Shown: positions 60,402-64,000 of the stretch, one piece after another | Layout: every line of letters starts with the position of its first letter | How positions within the stretch are numbered: the first letter of the stretch is position 1 | Made by a program: the position numbers and the translations under genes | The notes under the pieces: generated by a model | What the model was told of the DNA's origin: nothing | Databases searched by the model: none | What the model saw: only the letters and a program-made list of their open reading frames with translations | NCBI RefSeq assembly: GCF_030052815.1 | Contig: NC_079510.1 | Location: 47,830,725 to 47,894,724, forward strand | DNA length: 64,000 nt | Reading direction: 5' to 3' | From: Hevea brasiliensis | Taxonomy: Eukaryota > Streptophyta > Magnoliopsida > Malpighiales > Euphorbiaceae

Positions 60402-63400
60402 ATGGCTAAACAAGAACGGAGTGGTGGATCTATACTCCAATTCTCGCCGTTTCAGAGCTTCGTAGATGAGGGTTTCTGGCATAGGTTGTCTTCTTTGAAG
60501 CTCAACAAGTTCGGCATCGACGATTCTCCTATCGCCATCACCGGTACAATTCACATCTTTGCACATATAATTTTGTAATTTGTGTTCTCTATATCAGTTA
60601 ATTATTCAAATAATCTCTTTGTTCATTGTAATTAATCTTTTAATTTTGAATATGAAGCTCCGTAAACTGCAATTTATCTGGTGGATTTTGTATCTAATGC
60701 TTTTATCATGAATTGTTTCAGGTTTCTATGCCCCTTGTTCGCATTCTCAGGTATCGAACCACTTGACTCTTCTTTCGGAATCCCTGCCTTGTGATGAAAG
60801 TGAGCAATCCTCAGTTCCAGCTATCTCTCTCGGCAACAGGAACAGATGCTCTGTCCCTGGAATTCTTTACAACACTAATACATTGGAGGCCTACCATGCC
60901 TTGGATAAGAAAAGCTTGCTCAAGGAGGAAGCGAAGAAGGTATTTTGCTATAATAGGTCCCGATTATTAGAACTGTTGAGTGGGAGATGTGTGGTTTTGA
61001 TTGCTTTTGATAAAAATGTTGAGAAGTTATTTCATGTTCGATGGATAATTTAGATTTGGGAAGACATTCACACCGGAAAAGCTGTGGAGGACAGTGCAGT
61101 GTTATTGAGGTTCCTTCTTATCTCATTTGCAGACCTGAAAAAATGGAGCTTCCATTACTGGTTTGCTTTCCCTGCCCTCGTGTTTGATCCTCCTGTAACA
61201 GTTGTTGAGTTGAAGCCTGCTTCACAATGGTTTACTTCAGAAGAGGTGATTGAAATATAATTGCTGTTGGAAACTTTGTAGATATTCACTTATATGGCCA
61301 TCACGTTGTTGATGTTAATATATTATTTATGTGCAGGCAGATTCTGTGTCAGTAGCTTGTAATGGTTGGCGTAACTCAAGTTTAACTGCTGGTAAATTTA
61401 TCCCTAGATTTATGTCTTCACATGATCTACATTCACTCTACCTTTTTATTTCTTCGTTTTTGTGTCATTGTGTGTGTGTGTGTGTAATGGAAAACCTACA
61501 TTTCTTGATCTTACAAATTTGCTGCAGGTGTGCCATTCTTTCTGGTCTGTATTGCTTCGAATTCCCATGCTACTATTAGGCATCTAAAGGACTGGGAAGC
61601 TTGCCAGGGTGATGGGCGAAAGGTCTATCTTTATAAATCTTCTTGTTCTTTGGAAATGGAATAGCTTGTGCCAATAGATAGGTCTATTCTTGTAAATTTG
61701 GTACAACAAACTATTGAGATTAATAAGCAAAAGAAATAATTACAGACACCTTCTTAAAGCTACTGTGCTTTTTTTTAGCAGGTGCTATTTGGTTTTTATG
61801 ACCCGTGTCATCTTCCAAATAATCCTGGTTGGCCTCTACGCAACTTCCTAGCACTGATTTGTTCAAGATGGAATCTCAAAACTGTCCACTTTTTATGCTA
61901 TAGAGAGAATCGTGGTTTTGCTGACCTGGGGGTGTCCCTTGTTGGTGAAGCTGTAATTACAATTCCGCAAGGTAGAGCGTCACAAATTGGGTAACAGCTC
62001 TGTTCTTTTTGTTGGTTTTGACTTCCTAAAACCTTTTATCTTTCTTTCCGCACTGGACTTTTAGCTCGTTAATAATATATATATACAGGATGGAGAGATC
62101 TGCAGTGTGTGCCTAATGCTGTAGGATGGGAACTTAACAAAGGCAGACACATATCCAGGGTTATTAACCTTGCTAAATCTATGGATCCTGCAATGTATGT
62201 TTTCTGCGATGCCATTCCTTAGTCCACTGTGGTATGATCCCATTGTGTCTTAACTTGTTGAGATATATCTTTCAGGTTGGCCATATCTGCAGCAGATTTG
62301 AATTTAAAACTAATGAGATGGCGTGCTTGGCCTTCACTTAACTTGGATGAGTTATCTTCTACCAAGTGTCTTCTCTTAGGAGCAGGTACACTTGGATGCC
62401 AGGTTGCCCGGATGCTTATGGTACGTGTTTAAAGGATTATATCCATAACTTCGTATTGCATATGCTGGGTTCTCAAAGATTATGTACATTGTAGGCTTGG
62501 GGTGTTCGGAAAATTACGCTACTTGACAATGGCAGGGTGGCAATGTCTAACCCATTAAGGCAGTCCTTGTATACATTGGACAACTGTCTCAATGGAGGTG
62601 ATTTTAAAGCCATGGCAGCTGTTAAAAGCCTCAAGCAAATATTTCCTGCTGTGGTAATTGCTTTTTTAACTTTTAAATCTAGTAAGAAAGGCTCAGTTGT
62701 GGATAATGATGAACTTTTCTTGTGTTCATCTGTTTTATATTTCTTATCTCAGGAAGCAGAAGGTGTTGTGATGGCAATACCAATGCCTGGGCATCCAGTG
62801 AGCAGCCAAGAAGAGGAGAGCGTGCTTGAAGATTGTAGACGTCTGCATGAGTTGGTTGAGTCTCATGATGCAGTTTTTCTCTTGACTGATACAAGAGAAA
62901 GCCGTTGGCTTCCAGCCCTCCTTTGTGCAAATGCTAACAAGGTTACATTTCTTATTCCAATTGGTTCATTTTGTACCATTCTTGTGATTTTGGCACTGTG
63001 TTCTTTCATCAAGCTTAGACCACATTGATTAGGAGGATCTGTTTTTACCTGACACCACATAGTTGGATTGAGCATAATTTGCTTCATATTGATATTTTCC
63101 TTTATGTTTTCATCCATCTTTCCTCAGATTACTATAACTGCAGCTCTAGGGTTTGATAGTTTCCTGGTTATGCGACATGGCTCGGGTCCTCTTAACTCAT
63201 CCAATGACGTAAAAGCTGAATCTGAAATTGCTTTATCTGGTGATATGGACAGCCTTGCTTTGGCTGATAGCGGAGGGGAGAGATTGGGTTGTTACTTCTG
63301 CAATGACGTGGTTGCACCAACTGATGTAATTTACTAGAAATGCAATGGATTTGAGAGTTTAGCTTTTTTTTTCCCCTTGTCAAGTCTGGCAATAATTCAT

Positions 63401-63798
63401 TTACCCTGTGTTCAGTCGACTGCCAATCGCACTTTGGACCAGCAATGCACCGTTACACGTCCAGGGCTTGCTCCTATTGCTTCTTCTCTTGCAGCTGAAC
63501 TTTTTGTTGACATCTTGCACCATCCTAATGGGTAATCGTAGATTAATTGTCACTGGAAACAATTTTTAGTCATTATGGTGAAGAGTTGATAACAAGTTCT
63601 CATTTTAGCACACTTTGTGGTTTCCGTCTATATCTATACAGGATTTTTGCAGGTGTGATTGCAGACTCCACTAACAGTGGAGGTGGTGACCAACCCCTTG
63701 GTATTCTACCCCATCAGATTCGAGGTTCACTTCATCAATTTTCCCAAATGACACTTGTAGGCCATGCTTCTGAGAGTTGCACTGCTTGTTCCAGCACT
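60402..63798 (+). CDS. ATG7: ATG7, E1-like activating enzyme of autophagy (3' end cut by window)
   Basis: Thirteen exons are visible: 60402-60543, 60722-60939, 61054-61245, 61337-61391, 61528-61622, 61782-61971, 62089-62194, 62276-62420, 62495-62653, 62753-62941, 63128-63325, 63416-63531 and 63642-63798. They total 1962 nt (654 codons, in frame). The N-domain contains [27 protein letters not shown] and [14 protein letters not shown]. The ThiF-type nucleotide-binding loop [11 protein letters not shown] is at residues 368-378, followed by [20 protein letters not shown]. The catalytic Cys lies in [14 protein letters not shown] (C574). Plant ATG7 is ~700 residues, so roughly 40-50 C-terminal residues, including the ATG3-docking tail, lie beyond the edge. 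It activates ATG8 and ATG12 in the cytosol for autophagosome formation. Intact as far as visible. Confidence 0.95.
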
Positions 63799-64000
63799 GT
63801 AAGTTATAGCTAAAGCAAAAATTTTGCAATTACTTTCATTTGCCTGCTTAATCCATCATAGATTTTCCATTGATGCCATCCCCTGGAATTTTGGAACTTC
63901 ATATTTGATTGCTACTGAATGGATACATTGTCTGAACTAGGGTATCTTGAGTAAATGTCCTATAAATAGGTTTAGAAGCTTAAAATTTCTGGTGGTAACA
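63799..64000 (+). other. ATG7: intron of ATG7 at the window edge
   Basis: Begins with the GTAAGT donor after the exon-13 end (SCTACSST) and runs off the window. Confidence 0.7.

Overview
The window is nuclear DNA from a eudicot plant. The genes have short exons separated by AT-rich introns. The families include two coiled-coil NLR resistance genes, a plant-specific TFIIB paralogue, an isoprenylated metal-binding protein, a plastid-targeted acetohydroxyacid isomeroreductase and ATG7. Intergenic DNA is very AT-rich and full of plant transposon debris. The protein sequences resemble those of rosids such as Malpighiales, but the species cannot be settled from this sequence alone.

Layout. 1-5.3 kb: the first exon of an unidentified gene (minus), a 527-bp hAT-type MITE, a LINE tail and a three-exon HIPP gene with a CaaX end (minus). 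6.9-9.5 kb: a Mutator-type element with ~320-bp terminal inverted repeats that carries a decayed piece of an ethylene-receptor histidine kinase (Pack-MULE-like). 12.1-13.3 kb: a two-exon SAG12-like papain protease (minus), with a ~200-bp direct repeat upstream. 16.3 kb: a DUF538 gene (plus). 17.1-18.9 kb: a short LTR retrotransposon with two LTRs and only decayed gag. 19.5-21.8 kb: PTF2, a TFIIB-related gene (minus).

24.3-25.7 kb: an L1-type LINE remnant split by a 288-bp MITE, then a relic of NLR leucine-rich repeats. 27.5-31.4 kb: intact NLR 1 (minus). 34.2-38.6 kb: a GA/CT foldback element, an RNase H-like LINE remnant and, inserted in it, a full-length but frameshifted RTE-type LINE with a 16-bp target duplication. 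39.0-39.6 kb: a decayed copy of the isomeroreductase gene. 40.4-44.4 kb: intact NLR 2 (minus). 46.1-49.3 kb: the intact ten-exon ketol-acid reductoisomerase gene (minus). 52.0-54.2 kb: a 2.18-kb inverted-repeat element with a perfect 9-bp target duplication, whose arms carry a symmetric series of smaller palindromes. 56.2-59.5 kb: a two-exon bHLH51-like transcription factor (plus) with a 57-codon upstream ORF. 60.4 kb to the edge: ATG7 (plus), 13 exons visible and cut by the window end.

The genes do not form a pathway. They are independent housekeeping genes (KARI in branched-chain amino-acid synthesis, ATG7 in autophagy, PTF2 in transcription) and stress or defence genes (NLRs, protease, HIPP, bHLH). 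The part most shaped by duplication is 25-49 kb, where NLR copies, an NLR relic and a KARI pseudogene alternate. The most unusual structures are the palindrome-laden inverted repeat at 52-54 kb and the transposon with the captured ethylene-receptor fragment at 6.9-9.5 kb.
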